A DNA stretch of 64,000 nt from Balanoglossus misakiensis (GCA_040954595.2 CM082578.2:1178001-1242000), one strand, 5' to 3'; counted from the stretch's first letter, positions 46,593 to 58,383 are shown. Translations and numbers: made by a program. The notes: generated from the letters alone by a model not told the origin.

Positions 46593-47250
46593 ATTATGCA
46601 AATTAGAACAGTTGTCTAATATTGCCATGTCAACCACGTTGAAATTGTTTTAGGTACCCATATTAATTAAAACCGTGAAAATGCGACATTACACACCATA
46701 TAAGACAAACCAGGGAAATGTACATGTTAGAGAAGTTTGTCGGCCATTTTGGATTATGCAAATTAGAACAGTTGTCTAATATTGCCATGTCAACCACGCT
46801 GAAATTGTTTTAGTTACCCATATTGATGAAAACCCTGCAAATGCGATTTTAGGCACCATATAAGACAAAACAGGGAAATTTACATTTAAGAAGAGTTTGG
46901 TGGCCATTTTGGATTATGCAAATTAGAACAGCTGTCTAATATTGCCATGTCAACGACGTTGAAATTGTTTTAGGTACCCATATTGATGAAAACCCTGCAA
47001 ATGCGATATTACACACTATTAAAGACAACCATAGTAAATTTACATGTTAGAGAAGTTTGTCGGCCATTCTAGATTATGCAAATTAGAACAGCTGTCTAAC
47101 ATTGCAATGTCAACCACGTTGAAATTGTTTTAGGTACCCATATTGATGAAAACCCTTCAAATGCGATACTACACGCTATTTAAGACGACCATAGGAAATT
47201 TACATGTTAGAGGAGTTTGGCGGCCATTTTGGACTATGCAAATGAGAAGA
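46593..47250 (+). repeat. 160-bp tandem repeat with octamer motif (about 4 copies)
   Basis: ATTATGCAAATTAGAACAG starts at 46593, 46753, 46913 and 47073, with a variant (ACTATGCAAATGAG) at 47233. The spacing is exactly 160 bp. Each copy continues TTGCCATGTCAACCACG, then GTTTTAGGTACCCATATT, then a CGGCCATTTTGG-like tract. ATGCAAAT, the POU octamer, is intact in all five. After 47250 the sequence decays. Confidence 0.9.
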
Positions 47251-47654
47251 GTTGAACAAAAAATGCCATATTTGCAATGCTGTTGTCTTGTTTTGGGTGC
47301 CTATGTTAAGGCTTGAAAATGAAAGCTTATTCACCATTTTGGCACAAACAGTGGCGAGAAGGTGTTCCAATGTAACTTAGAAGAGTTGCCATATTTGCAA
47401 TACAGTTATATTGTTTAAGGTATGAATGCAAATCCTGAATATTAGATTTATAACAATTTCATTGGAAAGAACATTTGTAGGTTCATCATTGACCCCATAG
47501 GACTGTCAACTGGACTACAGACAGTCTCGATGAACACAAGACATGATCCCAATTTGCAAGCTGAGTTGAAACTGACTGCTGCAGTAACTTTAGCTCTGGG
47601 AATGTCTTGTGTGATTTAAAGCAATTGATGACCAAATTTAACACAGTTTCTCTG
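47251..47654. other. No recognisable feature; decayed edge of the 160-bp repeat
   Basis: Scattered similarity to the 160-bp repeat (TTGCAAT, CCATATTTGC) to about 47430, then unique AT-rich DNA. No gene seen. Confidence 0.4.
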
Positions 47655-48385
47655 AGGTAACCACTTAGCTTTCGTGACTGGTTGTTTAAGAATCCAAAAA
47701 ACATGAATTCTACCCAATGAATTCAACCCTTAGAATTTCACAACTGTAACAGAGTTTGCAGTCATGCACAAAAGTGTGTATCATACACATAAGAAATTTC
47801 TCACATGTATTTTTATGATGGCAACACATTTAACTGTAAACAAACATTGACATCAGTCAGTAGCGCTATTTTGTCAGTGAAATGGCTTCATCATCATCCC
47901 TCAAACCAAAGTTGAAACTGAGTTGCAAATATTGCACAGCTTGAAATCATAAAATGTTGCAAAATTGAACCAACAGTTCGGTCAATGATCAAGTTCTTAC
48001 AGCTATTATTAGAACCAGACAATCTCAGCGAACAAGAGACATGGGCCTTATTTGCAAGTCGAGTTAGAACTGCCTTTGCCTGCCCACGGACGCCCCAGTT
48101 TCAGCAAAAATTATTGCATTAAAATGTGAGTATGGAGAACTATGCTCTGTGTTCCTTTTGTTAGCTTACATAGCTGTTGTCATTCTAGTTTTTCCTCTGT
48201 CCTGTGAACAGAGTTTCAGTTGCGAAAACCGACAGTTCTCAAAGTACAAAAGTACACCTAAATTGCCTCGGTGATGAGCATGCAGATTTTATCTGATGCT
48301 TTTTACTGGCAGAAGGACCCCACCAGTTGCAGATTGTCAATTCCATGGCACAAGGGAATTTACGCTTTGCGTTCAAATATAAATA
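47655..48385 (+). repeat. Inverted segmental duplication 1, left copy
   Basis: Matches 53710-54400 on the opposite strand at an estimated 85-90 percent. Shared landmarks are GGTAACCA(C/T)TTAG, TGTAAACAAA, GCACAGCTTGAAATCATAAA, ATTATTAGAACCAGAC and TTACGCTTTGCGTTCAAATA. The left copy has about 30 extra bases after GGCTTCATCATCATC. No long frame is conserved between copies, so it is not clearly coding. Confidence 0.85.
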
Positions 48386-48769
48386 ATTAAAACCTGTTTA
48401 ATTTTTCTATATGTTCTTCAGTGATGATTCAAAAGTATTAAGACTGCTAGTGTGATTAATATTCTATTTTCAAAATGTGTTTCTCTTAATGATTATGAAT
48501 ACATCAAAATTTATGCTTTAAAATTATATCATTTTACCTGAAATATTGCAAATATTTGGAGGGTTGCATTTAATTTGAAGTTCTCGATCAAAGTTTTAGG
48601 CATAAAAAAGGTGCTACACCCCCGAAAAATTGGTAGCTATGAATTCAATTCAAAGAGTGTTGAAATGTCTGTTTTGCAACAGGGTGCCAGTTCAACAAAG
48701 CGCATGAGGATAGTAAATCACCTTTGTGAATTTTGTGCACCACAGTAAGAATTCCCTAGAAACTGCAGA

Positions 48770-49990
48770 CTAAATTGCAAAGCAATCAGACAAAAATGGC
48801 AGAAATTGCCAACACAAAAAAAAACAATATTGTCACTTCCATCACTGGGTTTGTTAAATTGTCATAAAATCACACCTAAGAACATGCAAACCAAATTTTA
48901 AAAAAAATGTGGGTAGAGGTTTCTGAGTATATGACGACCAAAATCACCCCAAAAATATACTTCAAAAATGAAAAACAAAATCTGTATAAAGTCTCAATAA
49001 CATAAATACACACCAATTTCTAAAGCAATCTGACCAGTACCTTCTTGAGTTTCTGAGTTTAGAACAATTTCACATTGGTCCCAATGGTATATTGACATAT
49101 ACAAAATTGGACCTAAAGAGTAAAACACATTTCAAAGATTTTACAATTAAAGCCTCACAAGCTGCCAAATTTTACACATCTTTTTCCACAATAACATTTT
49201 TCAAATCATCCACCTATCCTTTAAAATCAGCACCATTGAGCCATATTACTTGAATTTGCATGGGGTTTGTCATCTCTCTGCGATGTGTACCCTCCATATG
49301 GAGGCTGATTAAAACAGGTGTGGCGCTCGTTTAATATCTGACTTCTTTAAATTGCAACATACAGGCACATTCATTAGTCAATAAAATGTTCATGTATACC
49401 TATCAGTCAGTTTGTTTAGATGAACAAATCTAAGATGGAAAGTAATATCATGAAAATACTGTAAGATTGGAAACTCTGAGTTTGAGTCTAAGGATAACAA
49501 GGGAACCTCTCTACTATTTGAAGCACCAAAGCTATGAAAAACTTCCTTCTTTCCCTCAAATATTTTTTATGAATATGTTCTACTCCGTGATTAAAATTTC
49601 CCTTTTACCAAATGTACATATGTAAGAGACAAGATTTTTTCAGCAAAATTTCAAATGGCCTAGGGTGACTTTTTACCTACTTACCCATATTGGGTAGCAT
49701 GAAACACAGAATGGCATACCAGTGGGTTAGAGATACAGCGTTTTATATTAACATGAATTAACATGAAACTAAAAATTTGATGGTTTACTTAGGACTGCCT
49801 TGATCCATGGTAACCTCATTAAATATGTACATATCTAATTCTAGGCTATCCAGTTGCGGTTGAAACCTGGACATGGACAACTTTGGGGTCAAAATCTTTT
49901 GACAAAATGTTTGGTGATCTTGGGTAAACTTTGACCTACATTCCTATATCTTGGCATCCGGCACAGATACATTCTTGACACTTGGAGTGA
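48770..49990. repeat. Old relatives of the array unit, broken and partly inverted
   Basis: 48770-49220 resembles the second half of the array unit on the plus strand (words CAATTTCTAAAGCAATCTGA, GTTTCTGAG). 49690-49990 is an AGGTCA-type block on the minus strand (TAGGTCAAAGTTTACCC, AGATTTTGACCCC and TCCATGTCCAGG when read in reverse). The latter is the inverted partner of 50640-50930. 49220-49690 is unassigned AT-rich DNA. Confidence 0.6.
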
Positions 49991-50219
49991 TGATACTGCA
50001 TAATGGAGTATTATGTCTCAGCTAGTCACAGTGCTTTTGCTGTGTTTTATGTCTTTTATTCAGCCAAATTAGATGTTTTTCATTACACATTGGCTGTGTT
50101 TGCCAGTACTTTTTAGCTGGTCACACTGCCTTAACACAATGTATTCTCAAAATACTCTGCAATCTTTATGAAGCATATACAGCAGACAAAGTTGTGGTAA
50201 GACTGAACTTGCCCTTCTT

Positions 50220-50460
50220 TGTGATTAAAGCATGACCGGCCTGTCTTAGGTGGCCCCTACCTAGGGGCTTTACCCGTCATTGGCTCACAGTCTGAGAAAT
50301 CAGCTCTGCAGGGAAGTTAATGATGTAACCCACCATTAAAGCTTGGATTTCCGCTTTTTGTATTTGATGCCTGGCTGAGGCCTTCTTAGGATCTACCCAA
50401 CGCTGAGTAGGCTATCCCGTCATTGGCACACAGTCTCAGGGAGGGAGTCAAAAGTTCAGT
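50220..50460 (+). repeat. Two diverged copies of a ~130-bp repeat
   Basis: CTTAGG..CCCGTCATTGGC(T/A)CACAGTCT occurs near 50248-50298 and again near 50386-50433. The copies are diverged and share no recognised family. Confidence 0.5.
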
Positions 50461-50539
50461 ATACCATCAAAGCCTTTATATTGTCCATTCTTTTTAAGAG
50501 AAGGCTGGCTGCTGTAGAAAAATGTTGATCTCAAATTTA

Positions 50540-52370
50540 TCATGTCCAAAAAGCCAGACTTCCAGCCCTATTGGTTAGGCTGGCATTAGGTAAGTACATA
50601 ATTAATGAGGCAAGACATAATACTCAATCAAATAGTTCCATCACTCCAAGTGTCAAGGTTGTATCTGCTCCGGATGCTAAAATATAGGAATGTAGGTCAA
50701 AGTTTACCCAAGATCACACAAATGTTTGTCAAAAGATTTTGACCCCGAAGTTGTCCATGTCCAGGTTTCTACTTCAGCTGAATAGCCTAGAATTAGATAT
50801 GCACATATTTAACGAGGTTACCATTGCTCAGGGGGGTCTTAAATTAACCATCAAATTTTAGTTTCATATTAATGCATATTAATATAAAACACTGCATCTC
50901 TAACCCTACAGGTAAGCCTAGAATTAGGTACATGTACATGCGTAAGTGTTTGACAAGACAGTTAAGCTGTAATATATATACATGAACCTTGACAATTGAC
51001 TTAAAATAACATAAAGGCAGAACTGATACTGATTGGAGATAGATATTACTAATGACAGTGATGTTTATTACACCAGGAATGTTTGTCTTAGTATACGGTA
51101 GCTAACCGACTGCTTGAGGTTAAGTAATGAAAGTGCCCACTTGCGATTCACCTTCAAATAGCTACTTAGTCTTTGGTACATGTACATTGTTTTTCCAATG
51201 ATTAGACAAAGGATATACATACGTGTAATTAAGGTTGGGTAGCATTTTCAATGTAATAAGCCCTGCCTTCACTATAATCTTACACCAAATCAACACTGTT
51301 CAGTAATGTGATAGGCTTCAAAGCGACGCTAGTTACATCATAATTCCCAGCAAGGGGTATTAGTTTATTGGGCAAGTGGCATGAGTGAGGCCAGACATTA
51401 GTTTTGGAAGCAAAGCGGACAGAACACTGCCGGGCATAGACTAGGTAGTTCTGAATGTGACCATGGACGTTACCACATTAGACTCTGTATTGTAAGTTTC
51501 TGAAGAATCGCAAAAAATCATCAACAGTCTACATGTACTTCAACCTTGTGAGAAGTACTGTATAACACACAGGATATACTAGTCACTGTTGGTCAGGTTA
51601 TTACACACTGTGGTCCCATCTGGGGATTACACAAAATTAGGTATGTCTGTGTTCATGGGAAAAATCATGTGACATTGGCAAGCAGATATGACCTACTGTA
51701 AGAACATTTCAAAGGAACCAGACAAGTATTTTAGGGAAAACAACATTCAACAATGACTGCCTGAAACCACATCTATCCAACGATCAACAAATTGTATAAC
51801 ATCTACTTCAATCACCACGCCTACCAAAGTTGAAAGCAATCTGACTAGTAGTTTCAAAGAATACAAATTGCAAAAATTGCCCCAAGACCACAATATGTAA
51901 ATTTCACCAAAATGATATACAACATTACTTGGGTTACCTCTTGGAACAAGCATACCAAAATTTAAAAGCAATCTAAGGAGTTTCTCAGAAAATGAATTTT
52001 GACCAAAAATGACAGATTACAAATTCTGCGACAATTTAAACAAAACCAACTAAGATCACCTACCGGAAGTGTCATACTAAATTCTAAAGAAATCAGCCAA
52101 TCTCTTTAAGAGGAAAAGATTTTTTTTCAAATGGTAAAACAAGACAAAATAATTGCATAAAAAATAGACAATTCACGATATAAACTCAAAGTATATCAGG
52201 TATGATGACATTACCTACATGCATACAAATGTTCAAAGCAGTCTAACCAGTTGAGTTTTGATCAATTCCACATATTTCACAGGTTATTTGCGTATTTTTG
52301 CAATGACAACTTCATTTAAGCAAAATCCCATCTACACACCAAATATCAAGGTGATACGCGAAGTGGTTTC
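50540..52370 (+). repeat. Diverged relative of the array unit with CATA tail
   Basis: Order as in an array unit: AGGTCA-type subrepeats (50540-50930, with CCCTATTGGTTAGG, TACATAATTAATGAGG and AATGTAGGTCAAAG), a central unassigned stretch (50940-51740), then blocks with ACCAAAGTTGAAAGCAATCTGACTA-like text and GTTTCTCAG (51740-52370), and a microsatellite tail at 52428. The hairpin and the ATTAAAGCTGC head are absent. This suggests an older dispersed superfamily whose tail microsatellite differs between families. Divergence is high, so exact ends are uncertain. Confidence 0.6.
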
Positions 52371-52427
52371 ATGTTTTGGATCAGGGCAGACATACATCCA
52401 TATATACATGTAACATGCATACACACA

Positions 52428-52532
52428 TGTACACACACACACAAACACATGCATACATGCATACATACATACATACATACATACATACATACATACATAC
52501 ATACATACATACATACATACATACATACATAC
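52428..52532 (+). repeat. CA and (CATA)n microsatellite
   Basis: A short CA run followed by about 20 CATA units to 52532. The open frames across it on both strands (YIHTYIHT / YVCMYVCM peptides) are by-products of a four-base repeat and are not genes. Confidence 0.97.
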
Positions 52533-52539
52533 AGAGGGA

Positions 52540-53400
52540 AACGGTCTGGTAATCAATGTTGTGACACTAGCATTAGGCCTTAAACCCCGGTACGGAAAGT
52601 ACTGGGGTTCGGATTAACGTGTGTTTGTACAGTTGTTTATTTGGGAGTGGTCGTCGTGCATAATAACTGTGTAATTGATCTCATGTACATAGAAAATAAT
52701 TGAACACTTTACACCTCTATGCGATTGACAGCTGTTTGAATGGCGTGGTTATTGTTTCCCAGGGATGCTTCTGAAAAGCACTGAAACCAGATTTCTCCCA
52801 AAATCATCGTTGTTTCAAAAGCTCGTGTACTTTTTCATCAATAACTTTATGTTGTGTGTGTTTATAAAGCCAACCACTGTCGTTGTGTGGTGTAATTCTT
52901 TATGCTTGGATCTGTTTGGGCCGATTTTCATAGAGCCAAGGTCGTTGGTGTTGTCTGTTGTCAGTCAAACGGCATTAAGATTCGCCACTGATTTGGGGGG
53001 TCTTTTATACCACGCATCGGGGTTTAATAATGTTTACGATATCAGGACAATTTATATCATATGAAGTTTTATGTATTCATAATTATTATACATCTAGTGC
53101 CGAGAACAATAGATTTTGGCGTGCAATAAAAAGCCGTACGGAACGGTACGTACGGAACGCGCGTTAAATAAGTTTTAGGTTTCAAGGCGCCCCCAACTCA
53201 CCGTGTACAGGTATGCGTTGTTATGGTTGTGGACGGTTTCAAGACACCCCCACTCCAACGCACGTGCGCGCACGTAAACAAAAAACAAAGATGGCTGCTC
53301 ACTGAGTCAACTGAGCGGTTTTCGATCGATTGTATCGGCATTTTTGGCGTTTTGAAAGCCAAGTAACATGCAACACAAGAACTAACGGAGATGTAAGATG
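52540..53400. other. Unassigned, with a promoter-like patch near 53280
   Basis: No coding exon recognised. AACCCCGGTAC and GTACTGGGGTT form a small imperfect hairpin at about 52583-52609. 53125-53165 holds tandem GTACGGAACG words. 53265-53300 is CpG-rich and contains AAAGATGGCTGC, a YY1-like sequence common just downstream of TATA-less start sites, so a transcription start nearby is possible. Confidence 0.35.
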
Positions 53401-53410
53401 TATAATAATA

Positions 53411-53539
53411 AGGTTATTACAAAAATACCGCAAAGTATGCACTCGGACATTAGCGCAGCGCATCGCCCTCCGCTACGCGTCGGGCGATACTTGGCGCTAA
53501 TGTCCTCGTGCATACTTTGCGGTATTTTCGTAATAACCT
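53411..53539. repeat. 129-bp foldback MITE
   Basis: AGGTTATTACAAAAATACCG at the left pairs with its near-perfect complement ending GTAATAACCT at the right. Arms are about 45 bp, with an inner TCGCCC/GGGCGA stem. No clear target duplication is visible. The 78-codon frame spanning it (53401-53634) is a by-product. Confidence 0.85.
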
Positions 53540-53709
53540 CATATTATTCAGAGAAGAAAATTTTTAAAAATGTGAAATTGTTATCAATCGGATGTGCACT
53601 GACAGCATGCTTATATGGAATACAGGTACTCTAACACAATCAGTCATAACACTTTTGAATCATCAATAAATAACATATAGAATAATTTTACAGGATTTAA
53701 TTATTTATA

Positions 53710-54400
53710 TTTGAACGCAAAGCGTAAATTCCCTTGTGCCATGGAATTCACAATCTGCAACTGGTGGGGTCCTTCTGCCAGTAAAAAGCATCAGATAAAT
53801 TCTGCATGCTCATCACCTAGGCAATTTAGGTGTACTTTTGTACTTTGAGAACTGTCGGTTTTCGCAACTGAAACTCTGCTCACAGGACGGAGGAAAAACT
53901 AGAATGACAACAGCTATGTAAGCTAACAAAAGAAACACAGAGCATAGTTCTCCATACTCATATTTTAATGCAATAATTTTTGCTGAAATTGGGGCGTCCG
54001 TGGGCAGGCAAAGGCAGTTCTAACTCAACTTGCAAATCAGGCCCATGTCTCTTGTTCCCTGAGACTGTCTGGTTCTAATAATAGCTGTAAGAACATAATC
54101 GTTGACCAAACGGTTGGTTCAATTTTGCAACATTTTATGATTTCAAGCTGTGCAATATTTGCATGAAGCCATTTCACTGACAAAATAGCACTACTAACTG
54201 ACATCCATATTTGTTTACAGTCAAATGCATTGCCATCAGAAAAATGCATACGAAAAAATTCTTATGTGAATAATACACACTTTCTTGCACAACTGCAAAC
54301 TCTGTCACATTTGTGAAATTTTAAGGAAATTCATTCATTGGGTAGCTTTATGAATTCTTAAACAAACTTAGTCATGAAACCTAAATGGTTACCTTACACA
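53710..54400 (-). repeat. Inverted segmental duplication 1, right copy
   Basis: Reverse-complement partner of 47655-48385, including TTGAACGCAAAGCGTAAATT at 53711 onward and GAACCAGACAG-type text around 54070. Together they bracket about 5.3 kb (48386-53709). Confidence 0.85.
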
Positions 54401-54619
54401 TCTGGCGGCTCGACTTCTGTGATATGATAGTCTTCAATTAATGTGTATGTGATTCCATACAAATCCATATGATTACCTGAACGTACAAAACAAATTAAAA
54501 ATTAAAAATAAATTAAAAATAAATAAGTATCTCATACATATGCATAAGTGCTTGTGATTAATATATCCTGTATTTAAATAAACCTGTCATTTATTGACCT
54601 CGTTTTCCTATTAACCCAA

Positions 54620-55102
54620 AGGACTAGATTGCACTGTAATATTATTACAGCTTCATTTCAATGCAACAGGTACACTACATCATATTGGAGCAAATATGCC
54701 AGCTCAACATTGATATAAAGAGTGTCAAAATATTGGTGGCTACAAAAGCTTGTGTCCCTTCAATCCATCCTCGCACTCAGGTGAAAACGAACGTCATTAG
54801 TTTTTGGGAAAAAACCTCTGAAATCAATTTCGGTGAGGCCAAATGTGTTCCAAAGGCAAACCGTTTCTGGTAAACAAATCAATGGCAAATAATTACTTCG
54901 GCGACATACCAATCAGTCAACATGGCTGCCTAATCGTTGGATAGCCCGGTTTCATCTCGCGATCATTCTATCTTCCGATATGGCGTTGCATGGTTAAATT
55001 CGTCTCTTCTTTGCCGACATAGTCGGGCGACAGCGGTCCAGAAGCATAGGCAGCGACGCCATCTTGTTTACAATGTGAAGTATCGACTGCGCATGCTCAA
55101 TA
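54620..55102 (-). repeat. Inverted segmental duplication 2, left copy (promoter-bearing)
   Basis: Reverse-complement partner of 61462-64000 with the transposon removed. Shared landmarks (minus strand) are ATTGAGCATGCGCAGT, TACTTCACATTGTAAAC, ATGGCGTCGCTG, TATGCTTCTGGACCGCTGTC, AACGGTTTGCCTTTGGAACA and GGACACAAGCTTTTGTAGCC. About 230 bp present near 63635-63855 is absent here. It contains the transposon's near-empty site at about 55046-55052. Confidence 0.85.
55055..55096 (-). promoter_or_regulatory. NRF1-like and YY1-like pair in duplication 2
   Basis: Read on the minus strand, GCATGCGCA (55088-55096) is followed by AAGATGGCGTC (55055-55065). NRF1 and YY1 sites close together are typical of CpG-rich housekeeping promoters, with YY1 oriented along transcription. 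That predicts minus-strand transcription here. In the right copy the same pair (61468-61476, about 61500) points to the plus strand. Confidence 0.4.
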
Positions 55103-55760
55103 ATTTTCCGCGGTTTTTTTTTTGCCAACGGCGCGCGCGCGGTGTCTGGTATAGAGAAAATAACATGCAAGTGCGCGATTATTCATTTGTAAAAAATCAG
55201 TTATACATTTGTCATCAACGTTTGAAAACTTTCAATGATCTTACCTCGGTAAGCATTTCAAATAGGTACATTTTTATTTAGAACCATCGTATGTGGAAAA
55301 TAATAAAACACAGAGTGGGGATTGACCCTATGTTTGACTTGATCATACCCAGCTCGGTTTGCGTTTTGTCATTGACGAGGGTGTCAGACTTTTGCTGAGA
55401 GAGTGAGTTTCTATAGCGTAAACGTTTATCGACTGGACTTTCTGTGCGCCAACAATTACATTATTTGTGGCCGGGGAACACGTGCAACTTTTGATGACTG
55501 TTTTTCTAGTGCCGTGTTTTTATCTTACGACCTAGAATACCTGCTTGCGTCACTATGGTCTGCTCTGCACGTACTATGCTTTCCAGTTTATGTAGCTTGA
55601 AGTTGTACCACATTTTGGTTTCCGAGCTGTAGCGAACATAAAACCGAAACTAATAGCTACGTGTTTACCGCAGCGACTGCGTTTTTTTTGTTGAGCTCGC
55701 TAAATTCCAAGTATTCCCAACCTACAGTTTATTCTCATGCAGCTCAGACTGAGGTCGCTT
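55103..55760. other. No recognisable gene; CpG-rich start
   Basis: 55120-55145 is GC/CG-rich (GGCGCGCGCGCGG), consistent with a promoter flank. The 65-codon frame at 55403-55600 has no domain. Nothing else stands out. Confidence 0.35.
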
Positions 55761-56093
55761 CTAAGAGAAAAAACAACAACATATTTTGGCTGCTGCCAGA
55801 CCAGGAATGGAAAATCTTGAGTGGCGCTGGGCTGCATTTCTCTGTAGGACTGTAGTTGTATTGTGCAAGGGTTCGCCAGCATCGCCTTCAGACTTGTTGT
55901 CATAGTCACTGGTGGCGGTTTGTCCTGCACTACTCGTCGTTCTATTTGATGTGGTGGTATTATTCCCAGATGTCTGTGCCGAGGATCCTGCCCGTTTTCC
56001 GATTCTCTTCGTTTTGTCGGCCATTTGCTTCACTTTTTCTGTCATTGTTGCGACGTCAGTCTCTGTTGTTGTTCGAAGGAGGCGAAAGTCCAT
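55761..56093 (-). CDS. Possible Ser/Thr-rich first exon, unrecognised
   Basis: A 110-codon minus-strand frame with a proper ATG at 56093 and a second at 56045 (MTEKVKQMADKTKRIGKR). A basic N-terminus is followed by a Ser/Thr/Asn-rich stretch (TSGNNTTTSNRTTSSAG) and an acidic DNKSEGDAGE. Composition is more protein-like than the surrounding frames. No domain is recognised and no strong splice donor was found, so it may be chance. Confidence 0.22.
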   Translation of the reverse strand: MDFRLLRTTTETDVATMTEKVKQMADKTKRIGKRAGSSAQTSGNNTTTSNRTTSSAGQTATSDYDNKSEGDAGEPLHNTTTVLQRNAAQRHSRFSIPGLAAAKICCCFFS

Positions 56094-56184
56094 TCACTAT
56101 TAATAGCCGAATTTCCAAGATCGTCCGTTAATTACAATGCGACGTCACGCTATCATGTCCTAAGAAAGACTACAGGGCACATTT

Positions 56185-56310
56185 TTTTTATCTCGTGCGC
56201 ACGACTTACGTGTGCATGTGATATTTTCTCGTGAACACGAGTGCGCTCGCAATTTTCTCGTGCGCACGAGATATGCACGATATAGCATGTTTCTCGTGCA
56301 CACGAGAAAA
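56185..56310. repeat. Cluster of four CTCGTG-NN-CACGAG palindromes
   Basis: TCTCGTGCGCACGA at 56191, CTCGTGAACACGAG near 56228, CTCGTGCGCACGAG near 56257 and TCTCGTGCACACGAGA near 56292, with further partial copies. Such repeated short palindromes occur inside miniature transposons in several animal genomes; the ends of one were not resolved here. Confidence 0.75.
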
Positions 56311-56345
56311 CATCTCGCTGGAACAAGATACTATCTCTTGCACAA

Positions 56346-58380
56346 GAAATAGAATAACTGGAAGCCACTATGATGTCTGCCACAGGCAAATTTAAATATT
56401 CCACTCTGGATCTTCTTTCAGCCCTTCGGAAAACATGAGCATTTATGAAATCCGGCTCTCAATTTTTCGAGAAGTTCCAGCAGTTGTGGTGTCGCCAAAA
56501 ACGAATGTATGCCATTCCTGGCGGAAAAAAATATGCAAGAGACGCTTGCAATACACTGCCATCTACCTGACCGCCCTACATGCCTTAATGTACGGTAGAA
56601 GGTCGGGCGGTAGGAAGAGTTCACCAAAAGAGGGCGCATTTTATCATCCATTGATTTATACTGTGTACGAGCAGAGAAGCCTCAGTGTTCGCGGTTAGAA
56701 CCGTATCGGTAAGACAAAGACAGAAGAGTTGACAGACAACAAACTTATTCAGTTTATATCATATAATTCTTACTGTAAAACGTTCCCTGAATAAAGCATT
56801 GTGCTCATAAGAACATTGAAGATTGTCGCATACAGACCGACACCCTTTTATCTATTGTAGGTATTGAATGGAACGCTAAATACCTGTGTATTTCTTATTC
56901 ATTAAGCAATGATGTAACACAACAAGTTTCGGACAGTGTGAAGAAAGGGCCAAAGCACTCTTGCAAGTTAGTGTGGTGTACTCTTTTCCAACACTGCTGC
57001 AAGCTGTTCAGCACCTGATGCTGCTTGTATCTCCGATGACAAATGGACAGTCTGTGTGCTGTCAAAGTAAATCCATCAATTTTGCGGAGCTGAAAGGAAA
57101 ATGACAGCTTGTCAAACTCAAATCTGCCAGACGAAATAGGGAAAGAAATGCATAACAGGTAATCCACCATACTATGAATTTTAGCCAGCATCCTATGAAA
57201 TGCGGTGAAACGGAACTGCAATTAATTTTAAATGAATTCTGCTCAAATTGTTTTCTTAGTTCTCAACATTGGATTGGAACCGTTAAATATAATGTACCGT
57301 ATAACATTATCATACAGGTTAGTATGTCAAATATTTTTCCATTTGGCATTTTCTTCTTGAGGTCATTTCAACAGTATGCACACCACAGTTTGTGAGATAT
57401 GGACAGAAACAAACATGAATCTATGCAATGTTATAATAGTATATTATTGTTAACAAGAAAGCGGCAACTCTCTGCCTGGCAGAGAATAATGATAGTCTTT
57501 TTGAAAAAAAAAGGGGCGTGCTGAGGATATGGTCAGTCAAAAACATACATGTATAAGGTATGCCTGAACTAATTTTTAACATGGTGTACATAAATATTTA
57601 TGCATTGTCACAATGACTGGAGGTCTTTAAATGACCAAGCTGTATGGACACCTCATTCAATGTTACATATATTTGTTATTACATGTTTTATTGAAATTGC
57701 CAGTTGTCTGTTTTAATTCTGGCAGTTCTGCTGTGTCTTTTGTCTTGCCCTGACAGAATGCAGTAATATTTGCAGTACAAGAGGAGTGTCAGTAAATAGT
57801 GGAGCAATATCTTTCTACGAATGTACTCATGCATTGCTCCGAAGTGAAGTACATTCGCAAAACCGGTTTGGGAAATCGGGACTCTTTTCAAGATAATACC
57901 ACATTTTTGTGGATGTCACATGACATGGAAACACTCTAGAATCACGATTGAGATAAGGTTTCGGTTTGATATACCACTTCCTTGTTATTTCAATCTGTAT
58001 GTTTTCTTAACCCCCTCCCTCGAAAAAAGGTAATTGAGGTAATTGTAAAATTACCTGAAAACAAACAGGCTACTCTAGCCTCCATTTTATGAGGTTTGTG
58101 ATGTAACATATTTTGAATTTCGTGAATCGATCAAAAGTTTCCGTGCACCAACTATCAAAACTACACCAAAAAATAATTTGGGCAATTCATAAGGAGAATC
58201 TAGTGGGTCAGCGGCTATAGAACTGACGTAAGTGTAAGTATCAGAGGATTGTGGGTACGAGGCTGAGAAGAGCAAAACTCGAACACTCATGAAATCTACA
58301 CGTGACGCCAAATTCTTTGTAATATGAACAGTGGAAAACTGCCATGCCATCCCTCTAAGTGCAAACTTCCAAAGATTTCA
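56346..58380. other. Unassigned; isolated splice-like signals only
   Basis: Weak candidates are a plus-strand 63-nt segment at about 57260-57321 bounded by TTTTCTTAG and CAG/GTTAGT (open in one frame), and a minus-strand pyrimidine-rich acceptor (TTTTCCTTTCAG) near 57085. AATAAA lies at about 56791 on the plus strand. No two of these join into a gene model. 57440-58380 is AT-rich with nothing further. Confidence 0.3.
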
Positions 58381-58383
58381 ATC

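Noticed and set aside
52332-52583. Frames with YIHTYIHTY / YVCMYVCM repeats
   Set aside because: Translation of the CATA microsatellite.
56895-57321. Possible exons near 57085 (minus) and 57260-57321 (plus)
   Set aside because: Each has a decent splice signal, but they are on opposite strands, have no partner exon in phase, and carry no recognised domain.
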